NCBI GenBank assembly: GCA_009746045.1
Contig: RPFO01000213.1
Location: forward strand, 3,452,241-3,516,240
Reading direction: 5' to 3'
Source: Mesostigma viride
Taxonomy: Eukaryota; Streptophyta; Mesostigmatophyceae; Mesostigmatales; Mesostigmataceae
Length of the DNA: 64,000 nucleotides
How positions within the stretch are numbered: position 1 is the first letter of the stretch; each line of letters begins with the position of its first letter. The notes under the pieces were generated by a model. The model searched no databases, had not been told where the DNA came from, and saw only the letters and a program-made list of their open reading frames with translations. The translations under genes were made by a program, and so were the position numbers. Shown here piece after piece: positions 42,901-52,253 of the stretch.

Positions 42901-45073
42901 GCCAAGTTGTGGCTTCCTGATTCTATGGCACGCAACAACTCATAACAGTATTGTATATCCATGAGACGACCAGCGCAGGCATGGCATTACTGTACTATAG
43001 TGACCATGGTATCCATGAGACGACCAGCGCAGGAATGGCATTACTATATACTATAGTGACCATGGTATCAATGAGACAACCAGCGCAGGCCAATCTGGAG
43101 AATCCGGACCATGGCAGCTCGAGCATAACGGTATTGTATATGTCCTGTTATGTTTCTAGTTGCTTACGTATGTTATGAGTTGTATACCTAAGGCCGTGCT
43201 GGGGGTGATCCCCTAACTGCAACTTTGGCACCCCTCTCGATAGTGCAGACAGTGTCGGCAAAAGAGCGTGTGTAGAAGGGAGTTTAGCAAGCTGATAATT
43301 GTTTCCCCACCACGGAAACCCCACACACCCGCCCCACGCCGCCCTTACCTCATGGTCTCTGGGACGTCCCTCGCGCTTGATGAAACCACCGCTGCAGAAA
43401 ACAAGCAGGAAGGGGGCATAATCGTTAGTCCAGTCAGCCCAACATCCGTTAAGCGAACACTCGTCCCGCACTGCTACCATGCGCTGGCCAGGTATGGCCA
43501 GTGCCAGGTGATGGACCTAACACCCTGCAAATGGGGGGAAGCTGAGAGTGTCATGGAGGGTGTGAGGGGCGACAGTGGTCAATGCAGGACCTTGTTCACG
43601 TCCAAAGGAAATCTGGACACGGAGAGCTGACCTGGTCTTCCCAGCCGCGCTGAACCGTTCCTGGTAGTGCACCGTGAGGGGGACAAAGTCCACCCCCGCC
43701 ATGGGGTCGGCGTCCATGACCGCGGTGCAGTATAGCACCTGCAAGGGGGGGGGGGGGGGGGAGGAGGGGTGCAGAATCATTGGATTGTATGCCATGCATA
43801 TACATTTTTAAAATACGGTTTCATATGCACTTTGCATCAACTTGCATAATACACCTCTACATTCCACATGGGCGACCCCATTTTGGGGGGGGTCAGCTGG
43901 CTGGGGCGTACTTGTAACCATGCGCACACCATATGTTGCTGGACTTGTAATTTGCCAATGGACTTCCCAGAAGGAAGGAACTGAAGAAAGTCATATTTTA
44001 TCTCAATCGCTATAGCATTCATGTCGTCTGCTAGCTTGCATACAACATTAGCGTGTTTTGTCCTTGTAATATAGTAAAACAGCAACTATTTCCTAGGTTA
44101 GCCGACATCTGCTTGCAAGGGCATGCTCTTGCCTGCGTCGAGCGTCCTGAGCAAATCGCAATGGAAAGAAAAGAAAGCACATTTGCGGCAGAAATCAATC
44201 ATAGTATCACGTAGGATCATGCACCACCATTAAGCCTGAGAAGCAGACTAACAGCTATACGTTTATTACGGCAGTGGCCAATGGCTATGGAGGGCAAGAC
44301 AAGCATTTGCGCGATTCAGCTTACGCAGCCACACATCCAAAATAACCAAACTCAGGAAAACAGCCAGAAACACAAGCGATTGCATGTAAACGTGATATTG
44401 TTCTCTAGTGTCAATTCCTCCAAGGGTATGGCTGCAAAACATTTGCGACATCAACTTACCGTTTCTCCCTGTTGCACCATAACCGCGCCATTTGCCTGCC
44501 GACCGACCCGGCCTGTTTCTATGGTTATCTGCACGCCAGTGATGCACAGCCGAGTTATGTGGAAAATAAATTTCAAAACACTGATCGAATGACGCTTACT
44601 AGCAGTTAATGAGACGCGCAATTCAAAGTTTTTAGGGCACCAACATGTATAGCCCTTCGTTACTCATCTCCTCGACATTACTGCACAGTGTCATCCATGT
44701 CTGAACCTACCTCTTTGGAGCCGACAGGGATGGTCAGAGTGCGCAATCCCGACCTGAGCGTCTTGCCTTCAACAATAACCTGCTGCTTCGGTGCATGGCC
44801 ACCAGGAAGCGAGCATACTACGCCAGGTGAGCGATAACTGTGCCTTTGGATGGCCGACTTGTCACTCGCAAGCGAGATACCGGTAAGAAATTGCTTACGC
44901 TTTCCATTGGCGAATTGTGCTCCCAATTCGGTAGCTAATCTGAGCCCCGACTGGGGGCATGCACGTGACCGTGGCACCTGCCGCCTGGTCCATAGCCGCC
45001 CCGAATTCAAGCCATGGGATACCGAGGAGGCAAGGACATCCAACACGGGCTGGGCCGACACGTACGCCTGCAT
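26915..45073 (-). CDS. PNP1: Polynucleotide phosphorylase (chloroplast-type PNPase), 21 exons, 926 aa
   Basis: PNPase is a trimeric phosphorolytic 3'-5' exoribonuclease that also adds heteropolymeric tails; in plants this type acts in the chloroplast. Exons, in transcript order: 45073-44711, 44528-44460, 43738-43632, 43391-43349, 42416-42333, 41719-41655, 40441-40282, 39435-39379, 38369-38256, 37584-37387, 35477-35403, 34867-34754, 34179-34090, 33595-33417, 32218-31999, 31147-31075, 30422-30349, 29173-29066, 28529-28435, 27954-27837, 27289-26915. All have GT-AG borders and phases that join exactly. Order: transit peptide, RNase PH-like core 1, helical domain, core 2, KH, S1, Ser/Pro/Ala tail. 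Length agrees with land-plant PNPase (~920 residues). The only in-frame ATG upstream of the conserved part in exon 1 is at 45073. Introns hold many copies of exon borders (see findings). Confidence 0.95.
28435..31147 (-). CDS. PNP1: PNPase exons 16-19: core-KH linker and KH domain
   Basis: Exons 16-17 code for [20 protein letters not shown] with HILGEMAKC and the connecting strand [12 protein letters not shown]. Exon 18 holds the KH domain start ([20 protein letters not shown]) with the GxxG loop at about residues 706-709, which contacts RNA. Exon 19 ([20 protein letters not shown], then PEIGAIYR) completes KH and leads into S1. The exon 16 donor was set by phase: only CCTAG|GTAAGT, the first of three similar sites, keeps the frame. 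Confidence 0.92.
28665..28760 (+). repeat. Dispersed element B, partial copy in a PNPase intron
   Basis: CATGTGGGTACCAATAAAGG, then CCCCTATACACAATGAGG and GGGCGCCCTAGCTTCTCTC, matching 20684 onward. It lies in the intron between exons 19 and 18 (genomic order). Confidence 0.65.
29742..29790 (+). repeat. SINE-like repeat fragment in a PNPase intron
   Basis: CAATGAGACAACCAGCGCAG then GCCAGAGATATGGAGAG: the first ~48 bp of the dispersed repeat, antisense to PNPase. Confidence 0.65.
30151..30179. repeat. Interstitial telomere-like repeat
   Basis: CTAAACCCAAAACCCTAAAC then CCTAAACCC: about four CCCTAAA-type units (plant TTTAGGG telomere motif on the minus strand), inside a PNPase intron. A 23-bp tandem duplication (ATTAACGTTGCTGTTGAAG...) follows at about 30209-30258. 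Confidence 0.7.
31797..31998 (-). repeat. Tandem decayed copies of the PNPase exon 15 donor end
   Basis: The last ~30 bp of exon 15 plus its donor (plus strand CCACCTTGATGTCCATCTGG) recur at about 31797 (ACCTTGATGTCCATCTAGG) and 31900 (ACCTTGATGTTCATCTGTAC), each followed by CGCGGTRATG. A weaker match is at 31437. The period is about 100 bp. Confidence 0.8.
31999..35477 (-). CDS. PNP1: PNPase exons 11-15: catalytic second RNase PH-like domain
   Basis: Conserved blocks in order: [61 protein letters not shown] and [49 protein letters not shown], and [18 protein letters not shown]. The last block carries the two metal-binding aspartates (about residues 622 and 628) and the following Lys (630), which align with D486, D492 and K494 of the E. 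coli enzyme, so phosphorolysis should be intact. The donor of exon 15 is an atypical GTGGGG. Confidence 0.95.
32808..33416 (-). repeat. Array of copies of the PNPase exon 14 5' splice site, with a diverged exon copy
   Basis: The exon-donor border (plus strand CCTCACCTGGACGACCCRTT) recurs in the intron at about 32808, 32997, 33085, 33156, 33225, 33294, 33362 and 33386, before the authentic one at 33411. Between 33150 and 33360 the unit is about 70 bp; the last ones are 25 bp. At 32885-32945 a longer diverged copy of the exon core can be read on the minus strand ([13 protein letters not shown] against [12 protein letters not shown]), also followed by GTGAGG. Confidence 0.85.
37387..38369 (-). 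CDS. PNP1: PNPase exons 9-10: helical domain and acidic hinge
   Basis: Exon 9 reads [20 protein letters not shown] and exon 10 [20 protein letters not shown], the all-alpha domain that packs on the central pore. Exon 10 ends in an acidic run ([17 protein letters not shown]), as in land-plant chloroplast PNPases, before core 2. Residues 317-420. Confidence 0.92.
39379..44528 (-). CDS. PNP1: PNPase exons 2-8: first RNase PH-like domain
   Basis: Exon 2 gives [20 protein letters not shown]. Exons 3-4 give [20 protein letters not shown] and [14 protein letters not shown]. Exon 5 gives [20 protein letters not shown]. Exons 6-7 give [20 protein letters not shown] and [20 protein letters not shown] with [17 protein letters not shown]. 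Exon 8 gives [19 protein letters not shown]. These are the conserved blocks of the N-terminal, catalytically weak, RNA-binding RNase PH-like core (residues 122-316), including the FFRREGRP and [10 protein letters not shown] signatures. Confidence 0.95.
39829..39987. repeat. (CCCA)n microsatellite in a PNPase intron
   Basis: A pure tetranucleotide tract of about 159 bp in the intron between exons 8 and 7. Confidence 0.95.
40123..40280. repeat. (CCCCCA)n C-rich tract abutting the PNPase exon 7 donor
   Basis: Variable C4-8A repeats run into the exon 7 donor; on the transcript strand the tract is a ladder of GTGGGG, so it carries many potential 5' splice sites and G-quadruplex-forming runs. Confidence 0.9.
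41060..41648. repeat. 31-bp minisatellite, about 19 units, beside PNPase exon 6
   Basis: Unit CACGAGCAGGACGCACAAAC followed by GCTCATCGTCC, with few variants (GTCC/GCCC, CACA/CAAA). There are no spacers, so it is not CRISPR-like. The last unit ends directly at the exon 6 donor (41647-41654). Confidence 0.95.
41741..41908. repeat. (GGGGT)n microsatellite on the acceptor side of PNPase exon 6
   Basis: A near-perfect pentanucleotide tract of about 168 bp. On the transcript strand it is (CCCCA)n, serving as a pyrimidine-rich stretch about 20 bp before the exon 6 acceptor CCCCTCAG. Confidence 0.95.
42171..42262 (-). repeat. Two decayed copies of the PNPase exon 5 donor end
   Basis: ACTCACCCGTGACAGCAGCT at 42171 and CGGCACAGCAGCTGCACCTC at 42237 repeat the exon 5 border ACTCACCCACGACAGCAGCT (42328 onward). 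The first keeps a GT donor. Confidence 0.8.
42957..43130 (+). repeat. Three SINE-like copies in tandem inside a PNPase intron
   Basis: ATGAGACGACCAGCGCAGG occurs twice about 57 bp apart (42960, 43016), then ATGAGACAACCAGCGCAGG (43071) with the fuller downstream sequence (GGAGAATCCGGACCATGG). Confidence 0.8.
43800..44459. other. PNPase intron 2, no internal gene
   Basis: AT-richer intron sequence between exons 2 and 3, with a short G tract next to the exon 3 acceptor (43745-43760). Nothing else recognised. Confidence 0.6.
44711..45073 (-). CDS. PNP1: PNPase exon 1: transit peptide and start of mature protein
   Basis: Codes for 121 residues. Residues 1-85 are rich in Ser/Arg/Leu/Ala with few acids (for example [20 protein letters not shown]), as expected for a chloroplast transit peptide. 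After that the mature beta strand begins ([20 protein letters not shown]). The donor is GAG|GTAGGTT. The frame stays open upstream of the ATG to a TTG at 45232, so a longer 5' exon cannot be fully excluded. Confidence 0.8.
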
Positions 45074-46148
45074 GCCTTCGGTAATTCGGCAACACGGGCG
45101 CCTTACGATGGCGCCATATCCCGTTTGCAAATGGACGAGGGAAATGAGCCCGAAAGAGACGGCCTGGCCACTGCCGTCGTGGATATTGACGAACGGTAGC
45201 ACACTTTTCAAGTTGCGGGCGTGCGGGCACAACTGTAGCCGAATTAGGGGGAAGGCTTTGATGCAACGTTTGGCGCGGCGAGTTGGGCTCAGGTCAACTG
45301 CTGTCAGTTGTCACAAGGCCTCTTTCCCGGCTTCTTGCCTATATGGCTATCTAATTACTACTGTGTCTGCATTGGTGAACCTTTTTCTAGTTGTAACAAG
45401 CAGTCACTGTTCCTATTTCCTAGAGTGAGTTACTTAGTTTGCACAGTTGTATCACTTGTATGCCAGCCGTCGCCAGGCTGCCCGCAGAGGTTCAGAGGCT
45501 CAGAACCTCTTGTAGCCGTGTTGTTGTTGTGGTTGACTTGTTGTTGTTGTTGATGTTGTCGTCGTCGTCGTCGTTGTTGTTGTTGTTGTTGTTGTTCCAC
45601 GCCTCAGTGTAGTCCGTGCCCTGCGCGCTGAACTGGCAGCATCGTGCTGCGTGCAACGAGACAAATCGCTCCAAGTGGCCCTGCGCGTGAAACTCAACTC
45701 AACCCTGCGCCCTAGTCACTAGTGACGTTGCGCGCATCAAGCCAACAATGATGCAACAAGATCGGCGTTTTGCCACACGGCAACAAGTTATAAGGGGAAA
45801 CAGACAATACGTCGACGTCGCCGCGCAGCGCTGCAAATGCCTGACAGCCTGTTCCTTGGCGACGAATTGTGTCTTTTGTAAAGGCAAAGAGGGCCACGAA
45901 TTGCACTATTCCTCCGCGCATTTCACCTTTGAACGTAGCCTGGATCTGTTTTGGGGGGGCGACGGATATGCAGTGAAATTGGATCGGATAAAGGTGAGCA
46001 GGCCATACGACTTGGCGATACTTTTGTTGTGGAATTCTTCGGGGCGGTCGTTCATCTGCTCGTGTGTTTTCCGCCATGATTGAAAAATACTCTCCTGTTA
46101 TTATGTGAACTGTTCTCGACAAGGCAGAACTGATTCAAGACCTCCAGA
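45074..46148. promoter_or_regulatory. Divergent PNPase-Alba intergenic region
   Basis: A 1.07-kb gap between two start codons pointing outward, so both promoters must lie here. It contains a (TTG)n/(TCG)n tract at 45520-45596. No clear TATA box was seen. Minus-strand sequence up to about 45232 is still open in the PNPase frame and may be 5' UTR. Confidence 0.5.
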
Positions 46149-47879
46149 ATGTCAACAGAAGCAGCTGCAGCGCCTGAGCTAGATAAACGCCATCGCATTC
46201 AGATATCAAACACCAAGAAGCCGTTGTTCTTCTGTAAGTTCTGCGCAATATCCATGCCTCTATTATGTTTTCACCTTCGTGCGCAGTATTTAGGTTCCGT
46301 GCTTGCTGCAGCATGTCTCGTGTTCACTGCAGCATTCTCCCCCCGGTGGGCATCGCGACGGCCATGATTTACGTGGTGTTATTCTGGATGTGCTGAATTC
46401 TAGCTTCCAACTTGGCACGTGCTCGTTTTCGCATTGGCGTACGTCCCCTTCCGTTCACGGGCATGCGAGCAGACGTCAACCTCGCAAAACGGTTTATGCA
46501 GCAGTATGAAGAGGTCGAACTTTCGGCCCTTGGCATGGGTAAGTGACCCTAACACTTCCTGCTCGCTGGACAAAAGAATGCTTCTTAGCAGGCTTGTCTT
46601 GTGCCCTGTTATCCACATATAGGCAGATGATGTCTCAAACAAAATCATATAATTGGTCGGTTGTGGCTACGTCCCTGCCTCGAAGTGCAGTCACGTACTT
46701 TTAATGGATTAGTTATTCGAGATGCCGTGTTGATAATTGAGCTCACATTGCATCTTTGGGTGTGCTTTGTCCCTGTTGCTCAACCTGCAGCAATCTCCAC
46801 TGCTGTAACAGTTGCCGAGATTCTGAAAAACAACCACTTCGCGGTAGAAAGAAGTAAGTGGGCTGATTGCACGTGTTTTCTGTCCTGACGCAACCAGTAC
46901 TTTCTGTACTTGTCTTCCCATGGCTAGTGCTAGTATTTCTGTTGGAATGCCGATTGAAAATGTGGCACGCAGAAGTAGGGTCCGTTGGTGCGAGCGTTTA
47001 TTTTCTGGTTCTCCCTTTCTTGTTGATTGTAAGTGCATTCTACCGTCACGTACCCATTCACTTGCTGTTTTGTGCTTCTGCTGACGCGCTAAATGAGTGC
47101 GTTGCGTTCTTCTGTGTGCAGACATTCGCACCACGTTCGTTGTAATGGATGACAAAGAGGGTGGGCGGCCTCACCAAAAGGCAATGGTAAGGAGTGCGCA
47201 GTGTTGATGTTAAAAAAATTATGCTATCGCCTATCCGTGAGCACAACACTTTCTATCATTCGCAGATTTTCGAAACAGGCTCAGTTTTATCCTTGAATAG
47301 GCACAGCGAAATCAATTTCCTTAAGCTATACTGGTTGGCTGATTGATGCCGCGACGGCTGTTGCTGGCAACGAGCAACCCGTCTTTGTAAATAACTAGGT
47401 CATGACATTTGTTTGTTATCCATGGGCATGATAATTTGGTGCAGGGAATAAAGGGATGTTGAGCAAGCATGCCCATCCCATGAGGACTCGAATCCTGTGA
47501 TGGGACATTGTTTTCAGAATGCAGAGATTTTGAGATGTAGTTTTTAATCTCGCAAAGTCTCTTCAAAGGGGAAAGTATATTGGATGTCACCCTGGCGCAA
47601 CCGCGTCAACTACTCTGATTCCGCATTAGTTTCAGTGTTCTTTTGCGATGCCTGATGCCGGTCTCCAACTCCCCCCTGCCACCACCACCCTACTCCCCAC
47701 CCCCGCCTATATATTGGCCACGTTGGCATGTGCAGATCGAGATCCTGCTGGGCAAGTCCGAGTCCTTTGACCAACTCATGGCAGAGGCAGAAGCCGCTGC
47801 GGCGGCCTCCACGGCCCTAGTACAGGAGCACCATGAGGGCGAGCATGGGGAGGAGGAAGGGACAGAGGTTGAAGAGTGA
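46149..47879 (+). CDS. Alba-domain DNA/RNA-binding protein, 5 exons, 140 aa
   Basis: Exons 46149-46233, 46473-46538, 46791-46853, 47122-47186 and 47736-47879 have GT-AG borders and phases that join into 140 codons. The product is nearly colinear with short plant Alba proteins: HRIQISNTKKPLFF, then YVNLAKRFMQQYEEVELSAL, GMAISTAVTVAEILKNNHFA, IRTTFVVMDDKEGGRPHQKA and MIEILLGKSESFDQLMAEAE, with an Ala/Glu/His-rich acidic tail. Alba dimers bind nucleic acid; plant members bind RNA and R-loops and occur in nucleus and cytoplasm. The basic loop residue in KRHRIQIS and the Arg of IRTT are kept. The start is the only ATG before the conserved block. It is head-to-head with PNPase. Confidence 0.95.
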
Positions 47880-48955
47880 TGAGGGAGCGGGTCGTTTGTA
47901 TACAGTGGCGAAAATGCAGTGGCGAAAATGCCGGCGAGAGCTCTTACACATTTGATAATTCTTATTGGCGTCACCCTGCCGCTGCTTTCCCCCTGGTGGA
48001 TCACTAGAGTGCACAGTTCCCGTTGGGATTGTGCCGTCTCCGTCTGCTCCCTCCCGTCGTCTGATTTTCCTTTCTGCCACGTCCGCCGTGTGCGTGATGG
48101 CACTGGCATGGCGCCGTGCATGCATGGCGTGGAGGTGCCAGGGCCGGCTATTGCAGCTTCGGGTGTCATCGTAATCACCTGCGCTGGACTTCCTGGCCTT
48201 GAGCGGGCAATTATTTTAAGGTTGCCTTGGCTGGCCTTTGGCATGCCATTTCCCTTGAGCTCTTGTACGCTCGTGTGGTTCCTGCGTGGGCATATACGTG
48301 GCATTCCTTCCAATGTACATGTACTATTGTTTTCCTTGCCACCGCTTATTAACTGGTTTTTGGCAGCTTGCATTGGATGAACCTTAGTAGTGGCACTGAT
48401 TCGTCCGCTGCCGAGGAGTAATCAATTAGTGACCTGTATGTATTGTCTAGTTGCTCTGCATGGGAGATCCCAACTAGATCAGAGGAAAATTGCCTCTCAA
48501 GGCTTGTCTTGCTGTTTTTCATGCATGGGCGTCCAGGAATAGTTTTCTCACTTAGTACAGTCTATTCTGGGCGTACCTTTGTGGATCTTCCGTCTTCATT
48601 TTGGTTGAGACTAGGGTTGTGGTGTGTGTGCCGTAAAAGCATGCACATTTGCATGTCTGTGCTCCCAACTGCACCTGGTCTTGGTGATTCCTTACGCAGC
48701 CTACTCTGCGTGCATGTCAAGCCACTTCTCTCACCCCCAAGGTGTTGCAAAGCTGTTTAAAAGATCACTGATGACTTGAAAACGTCTGAGCACTTTCATA
48801 CAAAACATGCCACGTAAACAATTGTTGAACTCTCTCCAAGGTTTAGTTCAAAAGCAAAAAGTTAAAGAAGCACAATCTGAATCACATAGTAATTATCACT
48901 CGAGATCCAACGCACTTTGCTTCACCAACGCATTAACCCGTGTTTTTTTAATTAG
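47880..48955. other. Alba 3' flank, no gene recognised
   Basis: The first part presumably includes the Alba 3' UTR. No convincing frame or repeat is seen before AT-rich transposon sequence begins near 48940. Confidence 0.5.
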
Positions 48956-49199
48956 AATTATAATATAGAATAATAAAAATATGTGCATTTGAAGTTAGCG
49001 GAGAAGAGCAGGCCAGGGACGCCTAAATTGTTTGCACGCACGCTCATGCATGCACTCAAGCAATCACGAGCTTCACATGCATGTTGCAACTAGCACGAAT
49101 TGGTCGATCTTGAGACAACTAGCTAGCGAGTGGTATTAAGTGAAACACTATATATCATTTGAAGCTCTAGCTAGACAACCATGCAGAAATCTGGGGAGG

Positions 49200-49335
49200 A
49201 ACTAATTAATTAATAAAACTTGTGCTCCCGCTGGGGAGTCACAGAGCATTAACCCCGATGGATTGATGGATGGCCGGGGGTACACGCAATCCTACTGGTC
49301 TAAGCTATCTACAAGCTATTTACAAAACAGCTAGG
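49200..49335 (+). repeat. Dispersed GTCACGGAGCATTAACCC element with GGAT tail
   Basis: AATTAATTAATAAAACTTGTG then GGGGAGTCACAGAGCATTAA then a short GGAT run and GCAATCCTACTGGTCTAAGC. The same order is seen at 14550-14940 and 49495-49615. Confidence 0.65.
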
Positions 49336-49494
49336 GAGGAATTAACCAGGACGATATCTATGGTAGCTCGAGCCTGCTGAACATTATCTTATCCCCGTTT
49401 GTTTCAAGTCGGTGAAAAATGGCGAGTCCGTCTTCGTGGAACCAGTTGTAAGTCCTACCACTCAGTCTGACCAGCGGTACTGAGTTGAAGTCCC

Positions 49495-49615
49495 ACAATT
49501 AATTAATTAATTAATTAGACTCGTGCTCCCGTTGGAGAGTCACGGAGCATTAACCCCGATGGATGGATGGATGGATGGTAGCAAACAGTCCTACCGGTCT
49601 AATCTATCTACATCA
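49495..49615 (+). repeat. Dispersed GTCACGGAGCATTAACCC element, second copy
   Basis: AATTAATTAATTAGACTCGTG, GGAGAGTCACGGAGCATTAA, a (GGAT)5 run and ATCCTACCGGTCTAATC-like sequence. It is within 300 bp of the previous copy. Confidence 0.65.
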
Positions 49616-49703
49616 GCAAGTCCCACAAGGGACTGAGTTTGTGCGCTGTTCAGGATGATAGAAATGAAAAGAGGTGAATATATTCTGATTTATATATATC
49701 TTG

Positions 49704-50325
49704 GCGTCAGCGCTTGTCGGTGGCGCTGACTCGGGCCATGGCTGACATCATGCTCCGCCGTACGCGGGCTGATTTTGCGGTGCAGCAGGGCTATTAGGTT
49801 CCTCCCGTTAGGCGTTTCCATTGGTCTTATCGTAGTATAGAGCTTTGACATGGCTCTGTATATAGGTTTATAGCTGGGCGTTTGCTTTGGTTTGAGTGAT
49901 TTCACTCTGCTGTAAGTAATTATATTTTTAATATATATCTTGTGTGGTCCCCTTTGTCCTGGAGGAGTTTGGGGCCATGGGGCCCCTGACCTCCGCCTTC
50001 TTCAAGGATCGAGTGTTGCCGGCTCCGGGAGGACCGGCTGGACCTGGTGGAGGGCCAGCGGGCCCCATGGTCGGCGCGGACCTAGCTGGACGTCATATTG
50101 GCGTCAGCGCTTGTCGGTGGCGCTGACTCGGGCCATGGCTGACATCATGCTCCACCGTACGCGGGCTGATTTTGCGGTGCAGCAGGGCTATTAGGTTCCT
50201 CCCGTTAGGCGTTTCCATTGGTCTTATCGTAGTATAGAGCTTTGACATGGCTCTGTATATAGGTCTATCGCTGGGCGTTTGCTTTGGTTTGAGTGATTTC
50301 ACTCTGCTGTAAGTAATTATATATT
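49704..50325 (+). mobile_element. RLE-LINE 3' ends, plus strand, tail present twice
   Basis: The end of the LINE protein (LTRAMADIMLHRTRADFAVQ then QGY and stop) and its ~130-bp 3' UTR occur at 49704-49930 and again at 50093-50325. Between them is the upstream coding part (VVPFVLEEFGAMGP, 49945-50090). The tail copies are nearly identical, which suggests a recent duplication or two nested 3' ends. The subfamily differs from the copy at 50503, which ends in THAV. Confidence 0.75.
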
Positions 50326-50340
50326 TTATAACATATATCT

Positions 50341-52220
50341 TAAAAATATATTCATTGAGAATGATAGATTACGGAGGTGAGATAGGCATGCAACATAAGG
50401 AAAAACCCGATAACTGGGAGAATAACCCTGAAGAAATTAATAGTAATCTGACACAGACATCCAAGGATCACGCCAGCGGCACAAGGTACAACTAACTAGA
50501 CATCACAAAACTACACGCAGCAACAGCGCTGCCGGCCCACCATGCAGGCCTGGAAGGGATCTAGACCGCATGGGTCGCGACAAAGTCGGCCCGGGTGCGG
50601 CGGAATAACACATCAGCCACGGTGCGAGTGAGGGCGAGTGACAGGCGCTGCCGCCAATACGAGGACCACGTGCGGGCCGACCACGGGGCGGTCTGACCCT
50701 CGAGGTCGAGGCGGTCTTCACGGCGCTGGCAGCACTCGTGGAAAAACTCCGCTGTCTTGGGGCCCATGGCCCCGAACTCCTCAAGGACAAAGGGGATGAC
50801 CCGGTGGGGCCCCACATTGCCGTAGGAGGCAAACTTGTCGCGCTCAGCCACAGTGGCAGCAGCGCCGGCATCCACAGCCGCCCGGAGGATGTGGCGACCG
50901 GAAAGCGGCCGAGCCACGGAGACATCGATGAGCAGGTGGCAACCCTGCCCGTCGTAGTCAAGCACGGTAATGTCGGGGCGGTGGTTGGGTGAGTAGAGGG
51001 CGGCCCCATCCGCGTCCTCGCACTTGATGGTGGAGTGGGGAAAGACCGACCGAACCATGGCACACACCACCCGGAGGAGAGCGGTATGGAGATAGAGGAA
51101 CCAGTTCTGGTTCTGCTGGCCACCCATGCACGCGATGTAGTGCGTCCCAGTAGTATCCAGAGCAAGCCCGCAGCTGCCGCAGGACGCACCCGCCGTGATG
51201 AGAGGTTGCGGGGCAAAGAGCTGGTGGCGGAGAGCGATGGCGTAAAGGGCCGGAACCAGCGTGAACAAAGGGCTCATGGGGAGGGCGCGCAGGAATGCGG
51301 ACCCCACGCTCCCCTCAAGGGAAACGGAGTGAAGCCAAGCCTTCCCCTGATCGTTCAAGCTCGCGTGCAGACCCATCCAGTCGGCACAGTGTAGTATACC
51401 CGCGTAGGTCTTTTGTTGTTTTTCATGAACGCAGGCAGGGAAGACACTAGGACTGACGACAGTAGACACGCCGGGCGTGCCCCGGGGCAGGCGACGGTGG
51501 ACGGCCTGAGCGGGGCGGACGAGGTCGCAAGCCTGCTGGATCCCGAGGTAAGAATCCTGCACAGCCTGCACAAAGGGGAAGGGGGATGGGGTGACCAAGT
51601 CGGGAATGGCGCTGACGGCGCTGGGGACCAACCGGCGGATCTCCGCCCAGGCTTGAGCAACAGAGCCAAGGAAGGCGGCGGGGGCGAGGCGGGCGGCGCG
51701 GGTGAGCCCACACCCGCCCATGCGGCAGGGGAGGGTGGCCAAGCGCATGGAGTGAGCTGGCAGGCTAGGGCCGGGGAGGAGCACCTGCAAGGCGGCCTGA
51801 ATGCGCTCGTCATGGCCTTCCGCGGCAAGCCGCACCAAGTGGGGGGGAGCGCCACGGAGCCAGTGAACCACCCGCGGGTGGGCGCAAAACCACAGGAGGA
51901 GCCCTTTGGTCTGGGGGTCCTTGAGGCGCGCCCAAGTCTCGAGGACATGGGTGCGCTGTTCCACGGTGGCCCGGAGCTCCTCTTCGACGTAGTCAGGGTC
52001 ACCCACAGGGACGCCTAGGCACGAGAAACCACGCGCCCGCGCCAATGCCCCCGGGATAGCCGCGGGGAAGCCAGAGCAGTCCCCCTGGGGCGAAAAGACT
52101 GCACACTTGGGGAGGGTGAGCCGAAGGTTGATGGCCGCCATGGCCACTTCAAGGGCAGCCAGGGCGGCAACCACAGCGTCGGCCGGGCCAAGGGCATGGA
52201 TATCGTTAAAAATATATAGT
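50341..52220 (-). mobile_element. LINE with restriction-like endonuclease, 5'-truncated at the RT active site
   Basis: Minus-strand frame of about 550 codons (52207-50561) ending THAV, then a 3' UTR to about 50341. It opens at the RT catalytic motif (NDIHALG, where the family has DDI) followed by INLRLTLPKCAVFSP. The middle is a thumb/linker region. Then come a CCHC knuckle (CGSCGLALDTTGTHYIAC), RPDITVLDYDGQGCHLLIDV (PD...D of the restriction-like endonuclease) and WSSYWRQRLSLALTRTVADV. This layout is that of R2/NeSL/CRE-type LINEs. The reading frame is intact from truncation point to stop, so the insertion is young. The flanks share about 30 bp (see findings). Confidence 0.85.
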
Positions 52221-52253
52221 TTATAACATATATCTGAATGTATATTCATTTTG

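Noticed and set aside
45074..45232. PNPase start further upstream at 45232
   Set aside because: That codon is TTG; the first ATG in frame is at 45073, which gives a normal-length transit peptide.
51413..52018. 201-codon plus-strand frame
   Set aside because: Antisense shadow of the GC-rich RLE-LINE protein on the minus strand.
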